Source: Tissierella pigra (GTDB taxonomy: Bacteria; Bacillota; Clostridia; Tissierellales; Tissierellaceae). Taken from it: 64,000 nucleotides of DNA. The position numbers and the translations under genes are program-made. The number at the start of each line of letters is the position of its first letter. Within the stretch, counting starts at the first letter, position 1. The notes under the pieces are model-generated. The model saw only the letters and a program-made list of their open reading frames with translations. It had not been told where the DNA came from and made no database searches. The DNA is taken from contig NZ_VUNQ01000002.1 in assembly GCF_009695605.1 (NCBI RefSeq), positions 62,001 through 126,000 of the forward strand. The letters run 5' to 3'. Shown here one piece after another: positions 9,051-19,182 of the stretch.

Positions 9051-10550
9051 AAAATTTTTCTTAAATTCTCCTAAGGCTTGTTTTATTCTTTCTATATTAT
9101 CATCTGTTAAATCCTTTGAGGTCTTTATACTTTGTACTATATCTGGATAATTATTGTCCACAAATTTTAGGAATTCCTTTTCAAAAGCCGATATTTTTGC
9201 TACAGGAATATCTGCTAAATGTTTATTAAGTACAGCATAAATAATTATAACTTGATGCTCTACAGAAACAGGACTATATTGAGGCTGCTTTAATATTTGA
9301 AGCATTCTTTCCCCTTGGTCTAATCTTTCTTTGGTTTCCTTATCTAGTTCAGATCCAAATTGAGCAAAAGCTGCTAACTCTCTATATTGAGCTAATTCAA
9401 GTTTAATCCTACCTGCAACTTTTTTCATTGCCTTGATTTGAGCAGAACCTCCAACTCTTGAAACTGAAAGTCCAGTATTTATAGCTGGTCTTTGACCTGC
9501 AAAAAATAAGTCAGTTTCTAGGAATATCTGTCCATCTGTAATTGATATAACGTTAGTTGGAATATAGGCTGTAATATCTCCAGCTAAAGTTTCTATAATT
9601 GGTAAAGCAGTTATAGAACCTCCACCATATTTATCATCTAATTTTGCCGCCCTTTCAAGAAGCCTTGAGTGAAGATAGAATACATCTCCTGGAAAAGCTT
9701 CTCTTCCTGGTGGTCTTCTTAAAAGCAGAGACATAGCTCTATACGCAATAGCATGTTTAGATAAATCGTCATATACGATTAAAACATCCTTACCATTGTC
9801 CATAAATTCCTCAGCAATTGTTACTCCTGTATAAGGAGCTATATATTGTAATGGTGCTAATTCACTAGCTGTAGCAGATACTATAATCGTATAGTCCATA
9901 GCACCACGCTTTTCTAATGTGTCAACTATTTGAGCCACTGTAGATCTTTTTTGTCCTATGGCAACATAGATACAAATAACATCTTCACCTTTTTGGTTAA
10001 GAATAGTATCTATTGCAAGAGCAGTTTTACCTGTTTGTCTATCTCCAATTATAAGTTCCCTTTGTCCTCTACCTATGGGAACTATGGAGTCTATTGCTTT
10101 GATACCTGTTTGTAAGGGTTCACTAACACTCTTTCTTGTGATAACTCCTGGAGCAATTTTTTCAATAGGACTAAACTTAGAAGTTGCTATAGCTCCCTTA
10201 CCATCTATTGGCTGACCAAGGGCATTAACAACTCTACCCATCATAGCATCCCCTACTGGAACTTCTATGATTCTGCCAGTTCTCTTTACAGTATCGCCTT
10301 CTCTTATATTTTCATCTGAACCTAAAAGAACACAACCAACATTATCCTCCTCAAGGTTCATTACCATACCAAATACTTCACCTGGAAACTCAATAAGCTC
10401 TCCAGCCATACATCCTTCTAGACCATGGATTCTAGCTATGGCATCTCCTACTTGAATAACTGTACCTATATCTACCATTTCCAAAGTCTTTTCATATCTT
10501 TTAATTTGTTCCTTAATAATGGAACTTATTTCTTCTGGTCTTAACTCCAT
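9048..10550 (-). CDS. atpA: F1 ATP synthase alpha subunit
   Basis: A 500-residue non-catalytic nucleotide-binding subunit of the F1 hexamer. It has the family P-loop GDRQTGKT (about residues 170-177), the signature [17 protein letters not shown] near residue 365, and the N-terminal [15 protein letters not shown] segment that contacts delta. Length is normal. It starts at ATG 10550 behind AGGAGTGAGGTG. It follows atpH and precedes atpG in the usual order. Confidence 0.98.
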   Translation of the reverse strand: MELRPEEISSIIKEQIKRYEKTLEMVDIGTVIQVGDAIARIHGLEGCMAGELIEFPGEVFGMVMNLEEDNVGCVLLGSDENIREGDTVKRTGRIIEVPVGDAMMGRVVNALGQPIDGKGAIATSKFSPIEKIAPGVITRKSVSEPLQTGIKAIDSIVPIGRGQRELIIGDRQTGKTALAIDTILNQKGEDVICIYVAIGQKRSTVAQIVDTLEKRGAMDYTIIVSATASELAPLQYIAPYTGVTIAEEFMDNGKDVLIVYDDLSKHAIAYRAMSLLLRRPPGREAFPGDVFYLHSRLLERAAKLDDKYGGGSITALPIIETLAGDITAYIPTNVISITDGQIFLETDLFFAGQRPAINTGLSVSRVGGSAQIKAMKKVAGRIKLELAQYRELAAFAQFGSELDKETKERLDQGERMLQILKQPQYSPVSVEHQVIIIYAVLNKHLADIPVAKISAFEKEFLKFVDNNYPDIVQSIKTSKDLTDDNIERIKQALGEFKKNF

Positions 10551-10577
10551 TTTTTCACCTCACTCCTTGCTAGTTTG

Positions 10578-11111
10578 TTATACTATCAGAGCTTTGCCTA
10601 TGGATTCTAATTGTCCTTTTACTGTACCGTCTATAATCCTGTTTTCAACACGCAGTAAAACTCCACCAATTACAGTTTTATCTACTTTATTTGAAAGTTC
10701 TACTTTCTTATTTAACCTGCTGGATAAAACTGATTTTAGCTTTTCTTTAGAACTTTCTTTCATAGGAATAGCTGTTATAGCAACAACATTTAGTATATTT
10801 TCATGTTCGTTAAATATTTCTTTATATTTTTCTATTATATCTAAGATAAACCCTTCTCTTCTCTTATCTACTATGATATATAAGAAGTTAATCATTTCCT
10901 CAGATAATTTTCCTTTGAAGATATTATCTATTAAACTTTTTTTCTCACTTTTACTAATTCTTGGATGATTAAATATTTGAAGAAGTTTAGCTTCACTTTC
11001 AAATACTGCTTTTAAAAAATCTAACTCTTTATTAAACTCATTGTTCCTATCCATATCAAGTCCTGCTTCAAATAAAGCTAACGCATATCTGCTGCTAACT
11101 AACTTTGCCAT
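10578..11111 (-). CDS. atpH: F1 ATP synthase delta subunit
   Basis: A 177-residue subunit that joins F1 to the peripheral stalk. It begins MAKLVSSRYALALFEAG, the usual OSCP/delta start, and ends with VDKTVIGGVLLRVENRIIDG, a conserved family segment. It overlaps the end of atpF by 13 nt, which suggests translational coupling. Confidence 0.95.
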   Translation of the reverse strand: MAKLVSSRYALALFEAGLDMDRNNEFNKELDFLKAVFESEAKLLQIFNHPRISKSEKKSLIDNIFKGKLSEEMINFLYIIVDKRREGFILDIIEKYKEIFNEHENILNVVAITAIPMKESSKEKLKSVLSSRLNKKVELSNKVDKTVIGGVLLRVENRIIDGTVKGQLESIGKALIV

Positions 11112-11611
11112 TCTTGATTACCTACCTCATCAATAAATTTATCGATTAGTTTTCCTTGCTTATCATTATTGATTTCTTCTTCCATTATTTTGGAAGCAAT
11201 AAGTAAAGCTATTTCACCAGCTTGGGATTTGATATTTTGGAAGGCCATTTCTCTTTCACGAGTTATTTCCTTTCTTGCTCTAGATACTATATTTTCAGCT
11301 TCACGTCTAGCTTCTTCTATAATATCTTCTTTTAATTCTTCTCCACGTTTTCTAGCACCTTCGATGATTTCATTACTTTCTTTCTTAGCAAGGCTAATTC
11401 TTGATTCATATTCATTTTTTAGCAACACAGCTTCATTTTTTAAACCTTCAGCTTCTTGAATATCAGTCTGAATTTTATCTTTCCTATTCTGTAAGAATGT
11501 TGAAACTGGTTTATATAAAAACTTTCTAAGAATGAGGTAAAGTAATAGAAGAGCCACCCAGGATATTATCATGGATGACAAAATAGGCAAAGGCCTTATT
11601 ACTACATTCAT
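11099..11611 (-). CDS. atpF: Fo ATP synthase b subunit
   Basis: A 170-residue peripheral-stalk subunit. One N-terminal membrane helix (about residues 12-31) is followed by a long charged coiled coil rich in Glu, Lys, Arg and Ala, including EGARKRGEELKEDIIEEARR. Typical length. It starts at ATG 11611 behind GGAGGTTTAATT. It overlaps atpH. Confidence 0.95.
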   Translation of the reverse strand: MNVVIRPLPILSSMIISWVALLLLYLILRKFLYKPVSTFLQNRKDKIQTDIQEAEGLKNEAVLLKNEYESRISLAKKESNEIIEGARKRGEELKEDIIEEARREAENIVSRARKEITREREMAFQNIKSQAGEIALLIASKIMEEEINNDKQGKLIDKFIDEVGNQEWQS

Positions 11612-11677
11612 AATTAAACCTCCTTATATTGAGGGTTAATTGAGATGGGGAAACCCATCCCCCTCAAAATGTTTTTC

Positions 11678-11968
<291 letters not shown>

Positions 11969-11976
11969 TTAAAAAA

Positions 11977-12645
11977 TTATGCTTCCTTGCCACCTATAAA
12001 TATCATAGATAACATCGTAAATATAAATGATTGTAATACACCAGAGAATATATCAAAATATATATGCAGTGGTGCCGTTACTATTGGGGCAAAATAACCT
12101 AATGCACTATATAACAATCCCATAATTATACCTCCACCCATTACATTTCCAAATAAACGGAAAGATAATGATATTGGGTTTGCCAAGTCACCAATTACAT
12201 TTAAAGGTGTTAACAATGCCATGGGTTCTGTATAACCTTTTAAATATCCTAATAATCCTCCAGAATTTTTGAAATTCCAATACTGGGATAAAACAAAGGT
12301 AATTAAAGCCAGTGATATTGTCACTGAATAATCTGATGTTGGGGCTGTTATACCTAACAAACCAGATAAATTAGAAGCCATTATAAACGTAATCAGCGTA
12401 AATATATAGGGTGCAAATCCTAAGTTCTGCTCACCCATAGTGGTCTTAACTAGATTATCAATACTTTCTACTGCAACCTCCAATATCAATTGGAAATTTG
12501 ATGGTTCTTCATCAAGCTTAGCCTTTTTCATTTTGCTGTTGACTACCAATGCAAATACAATTAAAACAATAGCAACAAACCAAACATTGACTATAGTATC
12601 GGGAATAAATATTTCCTTACCACCAATTTGGATTAGTACTTCCAA
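11977..12645 (-). CDS. atpB: Fo ATP synthase a subunit
   Basis: A 222-residue membrane stator subunit that forms the ion half-channels against the c ring. The essential arginine lies in LSFRLFGNVMGGG (about residue 167). Five or more hydrophobic segments are visible. It starts at a TTG (12645) behind GGGAGGAATAATAA; no ATG fits the ribosome site. It lies between atpI and atpE. Confidence 0.95.
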   Translation of the reverse strand: MEVLIQIGGKEIFIPDTIVNVWFVAIVLIVFALVVNSKMKKAKLDEEPSNFQLILEVAVESIDNLVKTTMGEQNLGFAPYIFTLITFIMASNLSGLLGITAPTSDYSVTISLALITFVLSQYWNFKNSGGLLGYLKGYTEPMALLTPLNVIGDLANPISLSFRLFGNVMGGGIIMGLLYSALGYFAPIVTAPLHIYFDIFSGVLQSFIFTMLSMIFIGGKEA

Positions 12646-12693
12646 TTATTATTCCTCCCTCCTTTATGAATTTAGTTAATCTTTTTAAATTTA

Positions 12694-13068
12694 TTATCTT
12701 TTTAAAAATTCCCTATCTAATATTAATGAGCCTGAGATAACTATTCTTATCATAATTAACCCAATAAAAGTAGAAAGGAAATTTAGATAATTCGCTAGAG
12801 CCGCCACCACCAATACAGCACCATATATTAAGAATCTTCCAGTATATTGACCTACACTATAAGCATTGGCCATTCTTGGTGGCATAGTAACTGACTTATT
12901 TACGGCATTATGAAGGAGTTTAAAAGTTAAAATACTTATGATTGTCCCAAATATTAAACCTAATGCTATAGGCTTCCAATCCTTAAAGATAAAGAGAATT
13001 ACTCCAGTTGATATTAGGCTTAATACTATGGCTCTTTTAATTATCTTTAAAACCAAGTCATTATTCAT
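12694..13068 (-). CDS. atpI: ATP synthase subunit I (Fo assembly protein)
   Basis: A 124-residue protein with four hydrophobic segments (about residues 11-28, 33-52, 75-95, 99-116). Subunit I proteins of this kind help assemble the c ring. Family assignment rests on the four-helix pattern, size and place between an AtpZ-like gene and atpB; sequence conservation in this family is low. It overlaps the upstream gene by 8 nt. Confidence 0.78.
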   Translation of the reverse strand: MNNDLVLKIIKRAIVLSLISTGVILFIFKDWKPIALGLIFGTIISILTFKLLHNAVNKSVTMPPRMANAYSVGQYTGRFLIYGAVLVVAALANYLNFLSTFIGLIMIRIVISGSLILDREFLKR

Positions 13069-13297
13069 CTTTCTTCTCCTTATTTTCAGGCTTTATTCCT
13101 AATTTGAAAATATTCAGAAAACCAGCCCCAGAACCTAAAATTATAAATATTATAGAAAAAGCATAGTTTGTTCCTAGCTTTTTATCAATAAACTGTCCCA
13201 ACAAAACTCCTAATAAAATCGGTGTTATAATAGATATACCCATTTGGCTAACCAAAGCTACATTTTGAAGAATATCTTTATAATTTTTATTTTTCAT
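13061..13297 (-). CDS. atpZ: AtpZ/AtpI-family small membrane protein
   Basis: A 78-residue protein with two membrane helices (about residues 14-36 and 45-65). The segment GVLLGQFIDKKLGT is typical of AtpZ/AtpI (DUF with a short conserved G-xx-D-K loop). These proteins pair with subunit I and are linked to ion (magnesium or calcium) transport or c-ring assembly. It is the first gene of the atp operon and follows a strong promoter. Start ATG 13297 behind GGAAGTG. Confidence 0.78.
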   Translation of the reverse strand: MKNKNYKDILQNVALVSQMGISIITPILLGVLLGQFIDKKLGTNYAFSIIFIILGSGAGFLNIFKLGIKPENKEKKDE

Positions 13298-13407
13298 TTT
13301 ATCACTTCCGATACAGTTTTATAATCTAGATTAATAAATAATCATCGATTGATATTTTTTTGTTTATTTTGTCGAATCTTCTGCCCATATTTTTAAATAC
13401 AGTTTCA

Positions 13408-13436
13408 ATTATATAAAATTTTGACATTTATTGCAA
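13408..13436 (-). promoter_or_regulatory. Sigma-A type promoter of the atp operon
   Basis: On the minus strand TTGCAA (13436-13431), a 17-nt spacer, then TATAAT (13413-13408). The -10 is perfect and the -35 has four of six consensus bases. It lies about 110 bp upstream of the first atp gene and just after the terminator of the CoA-transferase genes. Confidence 0.75.
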
Positions 13437-13480
13437 GTAGTTTAACACAATATTCAAATAAATATTAAATAGTATAGCAA

Positions 13481-13511
13481 AATGACTCTTAGAATATTCT
13501 AAGAGTCATTT
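13481..13511 (-). terminator. Palindromic terminator after atoA
   Basis: Perfect 15-bp arms, AATGACTCTTAGAAT and its complement, flanked by A- and T-runs. It ends the thl-atoD-atoA operon and isolates the atp promoter. Confidence 0.85.
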
Positions 13512-13512
13512 T

Positions 13513-14163
13513 TTATATTTCCATACTTATTAGGTTTTCAGCAATAATCAGTTCTGCCTCTGTAGCAGCCTTTATTTCATCTATAGTATATTCTGGATTT
13601 ATCTCCTTTAACAGTAATCCTTTTGATGTTACTTCCATAACACCCATTTCAGTAATGATTAAATTTACTTCTCCTGCTGCAGTTAACGGAAGATTACATT
13701 TCTTAAATATCTTATGATTTCCCTTTACTGTATGTTCCATGGCCACTATTACCTTCTTTGCACCAACTACTAAATCCATAGCTCCTCCCATACCTGGAAC
13801 CATTTTTCCTGGTATCATCCAATTAGCAAGATTTCCTTTTTCATCTACTTGCAATGCACCAAGAACAGTAATATCCACATGACCACCACGGATTATTCCA
13901 AAGGATGTAACCGAGTCGAAGAACACTCCTCCTGGCAAAATAGTCACACATTGAGCTCCTGCATTTACTATATGAGGGTCTTCTTCTCCTTCAAGAGGTG
14001 CTGGTCCCAGCCCTATAAATCCATTTTCTGATTGAAAAGACACATTCATGTTTTTAGGCACATAATTTGCTACCATAGTAGGTAAACCAATACCTAAATT
14101 AACCACATCTCCATCTTTTAGCTCCTTAGCTACACGTCTAGCAATGAATTCTTTCTTGTCCAT
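13513..14163 (-). CDS. atoA: 3-oxoacid/acetoacetate CoA-transferase, beta subunit
   Basis: A 216-residue subunit of a short-chain CoA-transferase. The catalytic glutamate is in the family motif [11 protein letters not shown] (near residue 46), and the oxyanion/CoA region shows [20 protein letters not shown] in outline. The enzyme moves CoA between butyryl- or acetyl-CoA and acetoacetate. The start codon overlaps the atoD stop (TAATG), so the two subunits are translated together. Substrate (acetoacetate rather than 3-oxoadipate) is inferred from the adjacent thiolase and from Kce/Kal in the same window. Confidence 0.88.
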   Translation of the reverse strand: MDKKEFIARRVAKELKDGDVVNLGIGLPTMVANYVPKNMNVSFQSENGFIGLGPAPLEGEEDPHIVNAGAQCVTILPGGVFFDSVTSFGIIRGGHVDITVLGALQVDEKGNLANWMIPGKMVPGMGGAMDLVVGAKKVIVAMEHTVKGNHKIFKKCNLPLTAAGEVNLIITEMGVMEVTSKGLLLKEINPEYTIDEIKAATEAELIIAENLISMEI

Positions 14164-14819
14164 TACTTTTCACCTCCATTAACTATGTAATTAATAAATA
14201 TTCCTGGAGTAACAACATGATTAGGATCAATATCCCCTACTTCAACTACTCTTTCTGCTTCTACTATAACTGTATCAGCAGCTGTAGCCATAAGAGTATT
14301 AAAGTTTCTAGTTGCACCATAATATACAATATTTCCATATTTATCTACTGTTTCCCCAGCAACTAAAGCTATATCAGCTCTTAAAGGCTTTTCAAGAAGA
14401 TAGGTTTTTCCATCTATTACTATCTTCTCCTTACCCTCTTCAATTACAGTTCCTACACCTGTTGGGGTTAAAAAACCTCCTAATCCCACTCCACCTGCCC
14501 TTACTTGTTCTGCAAGAGTTCCTTGAGGTACTAAAACTACTTCCATTTCACCAGAATTCATTTGATTTCCAGTTTCTTTATTAGTTCCAATATGTGAAGC
14601 TATAAGCTTTTTAATCTGTTTATTCACTACTAACTTACCTACTCCTATATCAGTAAAACCAGAATCATTACAAATTAATGTTAAATTCTTAACACCCTTC
14701 TCCACAAGAGCATCTATTAATTTATGGGGAGACCCGCAACCTAAAAATCCACCTACCATAATAGTCATGCCATCTTTAATATGAGATATGGCTTCATCTA
14801 TGGATACAACTTTGTTCAT
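14163..14819 (-). CDS. atoD: 3-oxoacid/acetoacetate CoA-transferase, alpha subunit
   Basis: A 218-residue partner of the beta subunit. Family motifs are [20 protein letters not shown] (about residues 17-36) and [13 protein letters not shown] (about 114-126). I chose ATG 14819, which follows AAGGAGGTTATAT; the frame also contains an earlier ATG six codons upstream that overlaps the ribosome site. It lies downstream of thiolase and a heptamer-ended repeat, and upstream of atoA with a 1-nt overlap. Confidence 0.88.
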   Translation of the reverse strand: MNKVVSIDEAISHIKDGMTIMVGGFLGCGSPHKLIDALVEKGVKNLTLICNDSGFTDIGVGKLVVNKQIKKLIASHIGTNKETGNQMNSGEMEVVLVPQGTLAEQVRAGGVGLGGFLTPTGVGTVIEEGKEKIVIDGKTYLLEKPLRADIALVAGETVDKYGNIVYYGATRNFNTLMATAADTVIVEAERVVEVGDIDPNHVVTPGIFINYIVNGGEK

Positions 14820-14840
14820 ATATATAACCTCCTTCATTTT

Positions 14841-14949
14841 TAGTGAATAGTGAAGAACTTAATAGTGAATAGTTATGGAAGTTTCGAATAAATTCGAAAC
14901 TATTAACCTAAAAACCCAAAAGCCTTACCCAAAAACTATTCACTATTGA
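14841..14949. repeat. Heptamer-ended intergenic repeat (GTGAATA group), thl-atoD gap
   Basis: The left end reads TAGTGAATAGTGAAGA and the right end ACTATTCACTATTG, in inverted orientation. In the centre is a hairpin built on GTTTCGAATAAATTCGAAAC. About 70 nt of the core closely resemble the element upstream of the sigma-54 activator gene (17799-17970). It lies between the thl stop and the atoD ribosome site. Confidence 0.8.
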
Positions 14950-14956
14950 CTTTTAA

Positions 14957-16135
14957 CTAGCGTTTGACTATCATAGCAATTCCCTGTCCGCCACCTATAC
15001 ACAAAGTAGCCAGACCATTTTTAGCATCTACCTTCTCCATTCCGTGAAGTAATGTAACTAATATTCTTGCTCCTGAAGCTCCTATTGGATGACCTAAAGC
15101 TATTGCCCCACCGTTTACATTTACTTTAGAAGTATCTAGATTAAGATCCTTTATAACTGATAAGGCTTGAGCAGCAAAGGCTTCGTTAGCTTCTATTAGG
15201 TCTAAATCTTCCACTGTCATATTTGCTTTATCTAAAGCTTTTCTTGTTGCAGGAATAGGTCCTGTACCCATTAGTGAAGGTTCTACTCCAGCTGAAGCAT
15301 ATGAAACAATAGTTGCCAATGGAGTAATTCCCAATTCTTCTGCCTTTTCCTTACTCATTATAACTAATGCTGCTGCACCATCGTTTATTCCTGAAGCATT
15401 TCCTGCTGTTACTGTTCCATCTTTTTTAAATGCAGGTCTAAGTTTTGATAGACTCTCAATTGTAGCACCAAATCTTGGGTATTCATCTGTATCTACAACT
15501 ATAGGGTCACCTTTTCTTTGAGGAATTTCCACTGGAACTATTTCTTCCTTGAATCTACCACTTTTTATTGCTTCTTCTGCTTTATTTTGGCTCATCAATG
15601 CTAGTTCATCTTGCTCCTCACGAGTAAGACTGTATTTTTCCACTATGTTTTCTGCTGTAATTCCCATATGATAGTCATTGAAAATATCCCATAATCCATC
15701 AGCAACCATATAGTCTACTATTTCTCCATTGCCCATTCTTTGACCCCACCTAGCAGACTTTAATAAATAAGGTGCCTGACTCATGTTTTCTGTACCACCT
15801 GCTAATATTATATCTGCTTCTCCTGCTAAAATAGCTTGAGCTGCCAATTGGACAGTTTTTAAACCTGAACCACAAACTTTATTTACTGTAAAAGATGGTA
15901 CTTCCATAGGAATACCTGAATGTACTGAAACCTGTCTGGCAACATTCTGTCCTAAACCTGCCTGAAGTACATTACCAAATATAACCTCTTCAACCATATG
16001 CGGCTCTATTTTAGCTCTTTTTAGAGCTTCCTTAGCTGCTATGGTTCCTAATTGTACTGCAGAAACATCTTTAAATTTACCACCAAATGCACCAATAGGT
16101 GTTCTCACTGCTGAAGCAATAACTACTTCTCTCAT
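14957..16135 (-). CDS. thlA: Acetyl-CoA C-acetyltransferase (thiolase)
   Basis: A 392-residue biosynthetic/degradative thiolase joining or splitting acetoacetyl-CoA. The nucleophile cysteine is in [11 protein letters not shown] (about residue 88), the histidine in [17 protein letters not shown] (about 348) and the second cysteine in CIGGGQG (about 378). Length is that of the family. It starts at ATG 16135 behind GGAGGTATTAG. A near-consensus sigma-54 promoter lies about 60 bp upstream, and the divergent-in-function activator gene lies just beyond on the same strand. Together with atoDA it can turn acetoacetate plus an acyl-CoA into two acetyl-CoA. Confidence 0.95.
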   Translation of the reverse strand: MREVVIASAVRTPIGAFGGKFKDVSAVQLGTIAAKEALKRAKIEPHMVEEVIFGNVLQAGLGQNVARQVSVHSGIPMEVPSFTVNKVCGSGLKTVQLAAQAILAGEADIILAGGTENMSQAPYLLKSARWGQRMGNGEIVDYMVADGLWDIFNDYHMGITAENIVEKYSLTREEQDELALMSQNKAEEAIKSGRFKEEIVPVEIPQRKGDPIVVDTDEYPRFGATIESLSKLRPAFKKDGTVTAGNASGINDGAAALVIMSKEKAEELGITPLATIVSYASAGVEPSLMGTGPIPATRKALDKANMTVEDLDLIEANEAFAAQALSVIKDLNLDTSKVNVNGGAIALGHPIGASGARILVTLLHGMEKVDAKNGLATLCIGGGQGIAMIVKR

Positions 16136-16196
16136 TCTAATACCTCCTATTATTATATTTAAAACTATATAAGTATATATTTCATACCCTATATAA

Positions 16197-16216
16197 TAGC
16201 AATTATTATGCCAAGG
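16197..16216 (-). promoter_or_regulatory. Sigma-54 promoter upstream of thiolase
   Basis: On the minus strand TTGGCAT-AATAA-TTGCT. The -24 GG and -12 GC are at the obligatory spacing, and the boxes match TGGCAC-N5-TTGC except for one base. Transcription would start near 16187, about 50 nt upstream of the thl ATG. The neighbouring gene encodes a sigma-54 activator. Confidence 0.82.
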
Positions 16217-16351
16217 TTTATATAAATATTCTATAGTCTAGAAAGATTGATTTTACTGATTTCTTTAGAAAACTCAAAATGGAGTAAATAAATTAATTTT
16301 ATATCTGTAGCTATTTATATACAAAACTCATTGATTATACTATAATAGTGT

Positions 16352-16396
16352 AGCCATAAATATACACTCTTCAGAATTTTGTATACTTACGGCTAC
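16352..16396. repeat. Imperfect inverted repeat; possible activator-binding site or terminator
   Basis: GTAGCCATAAATATACA (left) and TGTATACTTACGGCTAC (right) pair with two mismatches around a 12-nt loop. The right arm spans the stop codon of the activator gene. It lies about 140-200 bp upstream of the sigma-54 promoter, where enhancer sites are usual. No T-run follows, so a binding site is a little more likely than a terminator. Confidence 0.5.
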
Positions 16397-17784
16397 ATAT
16401 AATCTATATCTTCTATTTTATACTTGTCTATTTTTTTGTAAAGAGCTGTTCTATGTATTCCTAATTTCTCTGCAGCCAAAGTTTTATTTCCTTTTGTAAG
16501 TGTAATTGCCTTTATAACGGCCTCCCTTTCCACTGCTTCAATTGTATCTTTAAGTTTTATAATGTCCTCTATATTATTTGGCAAATAATTTACTCCATTT
16601 AAAATTCTTTCTGGTAAATGTTCTGCTAATATAAGATTCCCCATTGAAAGATTAATGGCTCTTTCTAGTATATTTCTTAACTCCCTTACATTTCCCGGCC
16701 AACTATAAGACTTTAATATTTTCATAGCTTCTTTAGATAATTCTTTTCTTCCTACTGCCATTTCTTTAATTAAATTATTTAATATATCTTCACTTAAAAT
16801 CTCTATATCTTCCATTCGTTCTCTTAGGGGTGGAATCTCTATAGATATTACATTTAACCTATAATATAAATCTTCTCTAAACTTACCTTTTTTTACAGAT
16901 TCCTCAATATTTTCATTTGTGGCAGCTATTACTCTCACATCAAAGCCAATCTTCTTATTACCGCCTATTCTTTCAAATTCCTTAGATTCCAGTACTCTAA
17001 GTATTTTTGCTTGCATCTCTAAAGGCATATCTCCGATTTCATCTAAAAATATTGTACCACCAGAGGCAAGCTCAAATTTTCCAGGTTTACCATCTTTTCT
17101 AGCTCCTGTAAATGCACCGCTGTCATAACCAAATAGTTCAGACTCCAATAATTCCTTTGGAATTGCAGCACAATTAATCGCAATAAATGCTTCTTCCTTT
17201 CTGTAACTGGCCCTATGAATGGCATGAGCAAATAATTCCTTTCCAGTACCTGATTCTCCTGTAATCAATACTGTGGAATTAGTCTCTGATGCCATTTTTC
17301 CTACCTTTTTTAAATATTCCATCTTTGGATTTCTAGTAATTATACTGTGAAAAGAATATTTTGTACCTTCTATCCTTTCGATTTCACCCTTATACTTATT
17401 TATCTTTGACTGCAAATCAAGGAGTTGGTGTGCCAACTCCTTTACTTCGCTTATATCTTTAAAAAGCACTGTACCTACAGCACCTATTATCTTTTCTTGT
17501 TTGATTATAGGAATACGGTTTGTAATCATATCGTGCCCTTGAATTCTTTGAACATCTCTTAGTTCCTTTTTCCCTGTCCTTACTACAATATGCATACGAG
17601 TATTTTCAATTACCTCTTCCACAGGTTTACCTATGGCGTCTTCTTCCTTTATACCCATAAGTTTTTCATAGTTCATTTTAACAATTCTACCGTTAGGGTC
17701 AACTAATACATAACCTTCATAAGCATAATTTAAAATATCCACAAGCATTTCAAAACTATCTCTGAGTTCAGTTAATTTATCCAC
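16393..17784 (-). CDS. Sigma-54 dependent transcriptional activator (PAS, AAA+, Fis-type HTH)
   Basis: A 463-residue enhancer-binding protein. A PAS domain occupies about residues 10-115 ([19 protein letters not shown]), then a short coiled linker. The AAA+ domain (about 147-380) has Walker A GESGTGKE, the sigma-54 contact loop GAFTGA and Walker [13 protein letters not shown] Fis-type helix-turn-helix lies at about 418-458 ([20 protein letters not shown]). All motifs needed for open-complex formation are intact. With no phospho-acceptor domain, the PAS domain is the likely sensor. The probable target is the thl-atoDA operon immediately downstream. The ligand is unknown. ATG 17784 behind GGGGGTC. 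Confidence 0.92.
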   Translation of the reverse strand: MDKLTELRDSFEMLVDILNYAYEGYVLVDPNGRIVKMNYEKLMGIKEEDAIGKPVEEVIENTRMHIVVRTGKKELRDVQRIQGHDMITNRIPIIKQEKIIGAVGTVLFKDISEVKELAHQLLDLQSKINKYKGEIERIEGTKYSFHSIITRNPKMEYLKKVGKMASETNSTVLITGESGTGKELFAHAIHRASYRKEEAFIAINCAAIPKELLESELFGYDSGAFTGARKDGKPGKFELASGGTIFLDEIGDMPLEMQAKILRVLESKEFERIGGNKKIGFDVRVIAATNENIEESVKKGKFREDLYYRLNVISIEIPPLRERMEDIEILSEDILNNLIKEMAVGRKELSKEAMKILKSYSWPGNVRELRNILERAINLSMGNLILAEHLPERILNGVNYLPNNIEDIIKLKDTIEAVEREAVIKAITLTKGNKTLAAEKLGIHRTALYKKIDKYKIEDIDYM

Positions 17785-17798
17785 AATAGACCCCCTTT

Positions 17799-17970
17799 TA
17801 GTGAATAACTAATATAAGCAGAGTACCAAAATTATGGTTTTCAATTTTGTGTGCATCGCTTAGTTTGTTTATCTAGTGAATAGTTTTGGAAGTTTCGAAT
17901 AAACTAGAAACTATTAACCTAAAGACCCAAAAACTATTCACTTTTCACTATTTACTCTTCACTATTAACT
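17799..17970. repeat. Heptamer-ended intergenic repeat (GTGAATA group), mnaA-activator gap
   Basis: It starts TAGTGAATAACTAATA at the ribosome site of the activator gene. The other end, read on the minus strand, is GTTAATA GTGAAGA GTAAATA GTGAAAA GTGAATA: five tandem heptamers, the first of which form the last codons of mnaA. The core, around GAAGTTTCGAATAAACTAG, matches the 14841-14949 element. An extra block of about 70 nt (17812-17872) has no counterpart there. Confidence 0.8.
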
Positions 17971-19061
17971 AATATATCTACTATCTTTTCACTGGCCTTT
18001 CCGTCTCCATAAGGATTCACTGCATTTGCCATTTTGTTATATTCTGATTCATTAGATAATAATAGGTTTAATTCATTATATAGATTTTCATATTTAGTCC
18101 CTACTAGTTTAGCAGTTCCTGCTTCTATACCTTCTGGTCTTTCTGTTTCTTCTCGAACTACAAGTACAGGTTTACCAAAGGTTGGTCCTTCTTCTTGAAG
18201 TCCACCAGAATCTGTAACTATTAAATGTACCTTTGACATAAGGTTTGCCATTGGTTCATAGTCTAGTGGCTCTATTAAATGAATTCTATTATTGCTTCCT
18301 AGTACTCTGTTTGCAATATCTCTCACCTTTGGATTTAAGTGCATAGGAAATACTACTTCTACATCCTTATATTCTTCTACAATATCTTTTATTGCAGTAA
18401 ATATATTTTCCATAGGTTTACCAATATTTTCACTTCTATGGCTTGTAACTAAAATCACTCTTTTATTTTTATAATCTAGATTGTTTAACAAATCTAATTC
18501 AAATATATAATCTTCTTTAACAACATATTTTAAAGCATCTATTACTGTGTTTCCCGTAATAAATATCTTTTCATCTGGATAATCTTCTTTTAATAAATTT
18601 TGTCTATTGCTCTCTGTAGGAGCAAAGTGAAAATCTGAAAGTATACCTGCTAGTTTCCTATTGGCTTCTTCAGGGTATGGTGAATATAGGTTTCCACTAC
18701 GAAGACCTGCTTCAACATGTCCAATTTTTACCCTATGATAAAAAGCAGCCAATGCACCTGCAAATACTGTAGTAGTATCTCCTTGAACCAATAATACATC
18801 TGGTTTCTCCTTTAAAATTACTTCTTCTAGACCTTGTAAAGCTCTTGTTGTAATTTCTGTTAGAGTTTGTCCAGGTTTAAATATATTTAAATCATAGTCT
18901 GGCTTTATATTGAATAAGTTTAAAACTGGGTCTAACATCTCTCTATGTTGTGCTGTTACACATACTATAGACTCTATATTTTTTCTTTTCTCCAGTTCTT
19001 TCACTATGGGAGCCATTTTTATCCCCTCTGGTCTTGTGCCAAAAACAGTCATTATTTTCAA
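17952..19061 (-). CDS. mnaA: UDP-N-acetylglucosamine 2-epimerase (non-hydrolysing)
   Basis: A 369-residue cytoplasmic enzyme making UDP-ManNAc for teichoic-acid linkage units or other surface glycans. Motifs: VFGTRPEGIKMAP at the N-terminus, VQGDTTTVFAGALAAFYH, HVEAGLRSGN and VTDSGGLQEEGP. It starts at a TTG (19061) behind AGGAGGGG; the ATG three codons later is too far. The C-terminal residues NSEE and the stop are encoded by a heptamer array. It follows a TagO-like transferase and precedes the CoA-transferase module, whereas in B. subtilis atpI follows directly. Confidence 0.94.
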   Translation of the reverse strand: MKIMTVFGTRPEGIKMAPIVKELEKRKNIESIVCVTAQHREMLDPVLNLFNIKPDYDLNIFKPGQTLTEITTRALQGLEEVILKEKPDVLLVQGDTTTVFAGALAAFYHRVKIGHVEAGLRSGNLYSPYPEEANRKLAGILSDFHFAPTESNRQNLLKEDYPDEKIFITGNTVIDALKYVVKEDYIFELDLLNNLDYKNKRVILVTSHRSENIGKPMENIFTAIKDIVEEYKDVEVVFPMHLNPKVRDIANRVLGSNNRIHLIEPLDYEPMANLMSKVHLIVTDSGGLQEEGPTFGKPVLVVREETERPEGIEAGTAKLVGTKYENLYNELNLLLSNESEYNKMANAVNPYGDGKASEKIVDILVNSEE

Positions 19062-19080
19062 ATATACCCCTCCTATTCTT

Positions 19081-19177
19081 TAGTGAATAGTTAATAACTA
19101 ATAGTAAATATTGTAGAAGTTTCAAGTAAACTTGAAACTATTATATTACAGCCTGTGGTCGCATTCACTATTCACTG
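19081..19177. repeat. Heptamer-ended intergenic repeat (GTGAATA group), tagO-mnaA gap
   Basis: The left end is a clean tandem: GTGAATA GTTAATA ACTAATA GTAAATA. The right end has CACTATTCACTGC in inverse orientation. The central hairpin is GTTTCAAGTAAACTTGAAAC. It fills the whole gap between two genes. Confidence 0.8.
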
Positions 19178-19182
19178 CTTCT

